A DNA stretch of 64,000 bases from Diphasiastrum complanatum (lineage: Eukaryota > Streptophyta > Lycopodiopsida > Lycopodiales > Lycopodiaceae). Below, in pieces: positions 63,590 through 64,000 of the stretch; positions within the stretch are counted from its first letter, which is position 1; the number at the start of each line of letters is the position of its first letter. The notes beneath the pieces are model-generated. The model did not search any database, was not told where the DNA came from, and saw only the letters and a program-made list of their open reading frames with translations. The DNA lies in the NCBI GenBank assembly GCA_029204225.1, contig MU832002.1:28357-92356 (forward strand), written 5' to 3'. The translations under genes were made by a program, and so were the position numbers.

Positions 63590-63888
63590 CCATCCAGGAA
63601 CTTAATCTGGAACGTATCGATCCTCAGGACGCTGCAGTCATTTCGAAAACTCTTAAAAAAATGACTACAAAAAGTTCTAATGGCGATATCATTACCGATG
63701 GATTTACATCAAACTCTACAAAAGGTCGGTACATTATCTTGGTTCCGAATGCACAATGTTTAGATGTAAGTGTCTTTGAAGATGGAGATCAGTTCACAAA
63801 TCGTAGGCCCCTTATACTAGCCCATTTTTTTTGTAGCGTCAGAGCATCACATACTCTCGCAATGAAGTATTTTGTCCTACTTGCTTGA
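63590..63888 (+). other. short unassigned ORF near right edge
   Basis: An open frame reads QELNLERIDPQDAAVISKTL, then a Lys/Thr-rich stretch to a stop at 63886. CCATCCAG just before GAACTT (63599) could be a splice acceptor, so this might be an exon of a gene continuing elsewhere. No family is recognised. Confidence 0.25.
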
Positions 63889-64000
63889 TAGTGTTTTCTA
63901 TTATTTCTGATTGATACACTCTGAAATGAATGTTATAGTTGCTTCTAGATTGTGAGAGCACTGCTCACATTCAAACTGACGAGTCCATATGAAATCAATA

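Overview
The window looks like nuclear DNA of a land plant, probably a seed plant with a large, repeat-rich genome. The evidence is a spliced plant-type NAD-glutamate dehydrogenase gene, many Ty1/Copia and Ty3/Gypsy LTR retrotransposons whose primer-binding sites match the usual plant initiator-tRNA-Met site (TGGTATCAGAGC), and small inverted-repeat DNA transposons. I cannot name the species. No bacterial features, rRNA genes or CRISPR arrays were seen.

The only gene that appears intact is glutamate dehydrogenase on the minus strand (30051 to 23979). Nine coding exons join to exactly 411 codons, the usual plant GDH length, with every splice site GT/AG. Its last intron, about 2.9 kb, holds a decayed Copia fragment. 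Two inverted copies of a small terminal-inverted-repeat element flank the last exon.

Left part (1-11.6 kb): a decayed Gypsy pol (0.7-3.7 kb), an array of TTCNNGAA dyads, a broken coiled-coil-type extra ORF (4.5-6.4 kb), a Copia gag scrap, and a Copia element with its 5' LTR and PBS but with protease fused to the end of integrase. Next (11.6-23.5 kb) is a dispersed repeat (called R1 here). It is interrupted by a Mutator-like element with a 9-bp target duplication and a palindrome array, and by a full-length 6.2 kb Copia with a perfect 5-bp target duplication; a second R1 copy lies at 22.2-23.1 kb. After the GDH gene (24-30.5 kb) comes a 3 kb stretch almost without ORFs, Gypsy LTR and RNase H/integrase remains (33.6-35.8 kb), and a second near-complete Copia (36.0-42.0 kb) whose 5' LTR alone carries a 390-bp inverted-repeat element.

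Right part (42-64 kb): an orphan LTR with PBS, an unrecognised ~290-codon ORF (44.5-45.4 kb), a minus-strand Gypsy gag-protease-RT fragment, a minus-strand Copia (48.4-51.9 kb), and a minus-strand Copia (52.5-56.2 kb). In this last element the reverse transcriptase is missing and an unrelated open frame of about 350 codons sits in its place. Further right are an unrecognised broken gene (57.6-58.5 kb), Gypsy scraps (59-61.3 kb), a GC-rich tandem-repeat island (62.1-62.8 kb), and two short unassigned ORFs near the right edge.

Most of the window is therefore nested and decaying retrotransposons around one housekeeping nitrogen-metabolism gene. In-frame stops in the Copia elements are mostly at Gln, Trp and Arg codons, as expected from C-to-T decay of methylated DNA.
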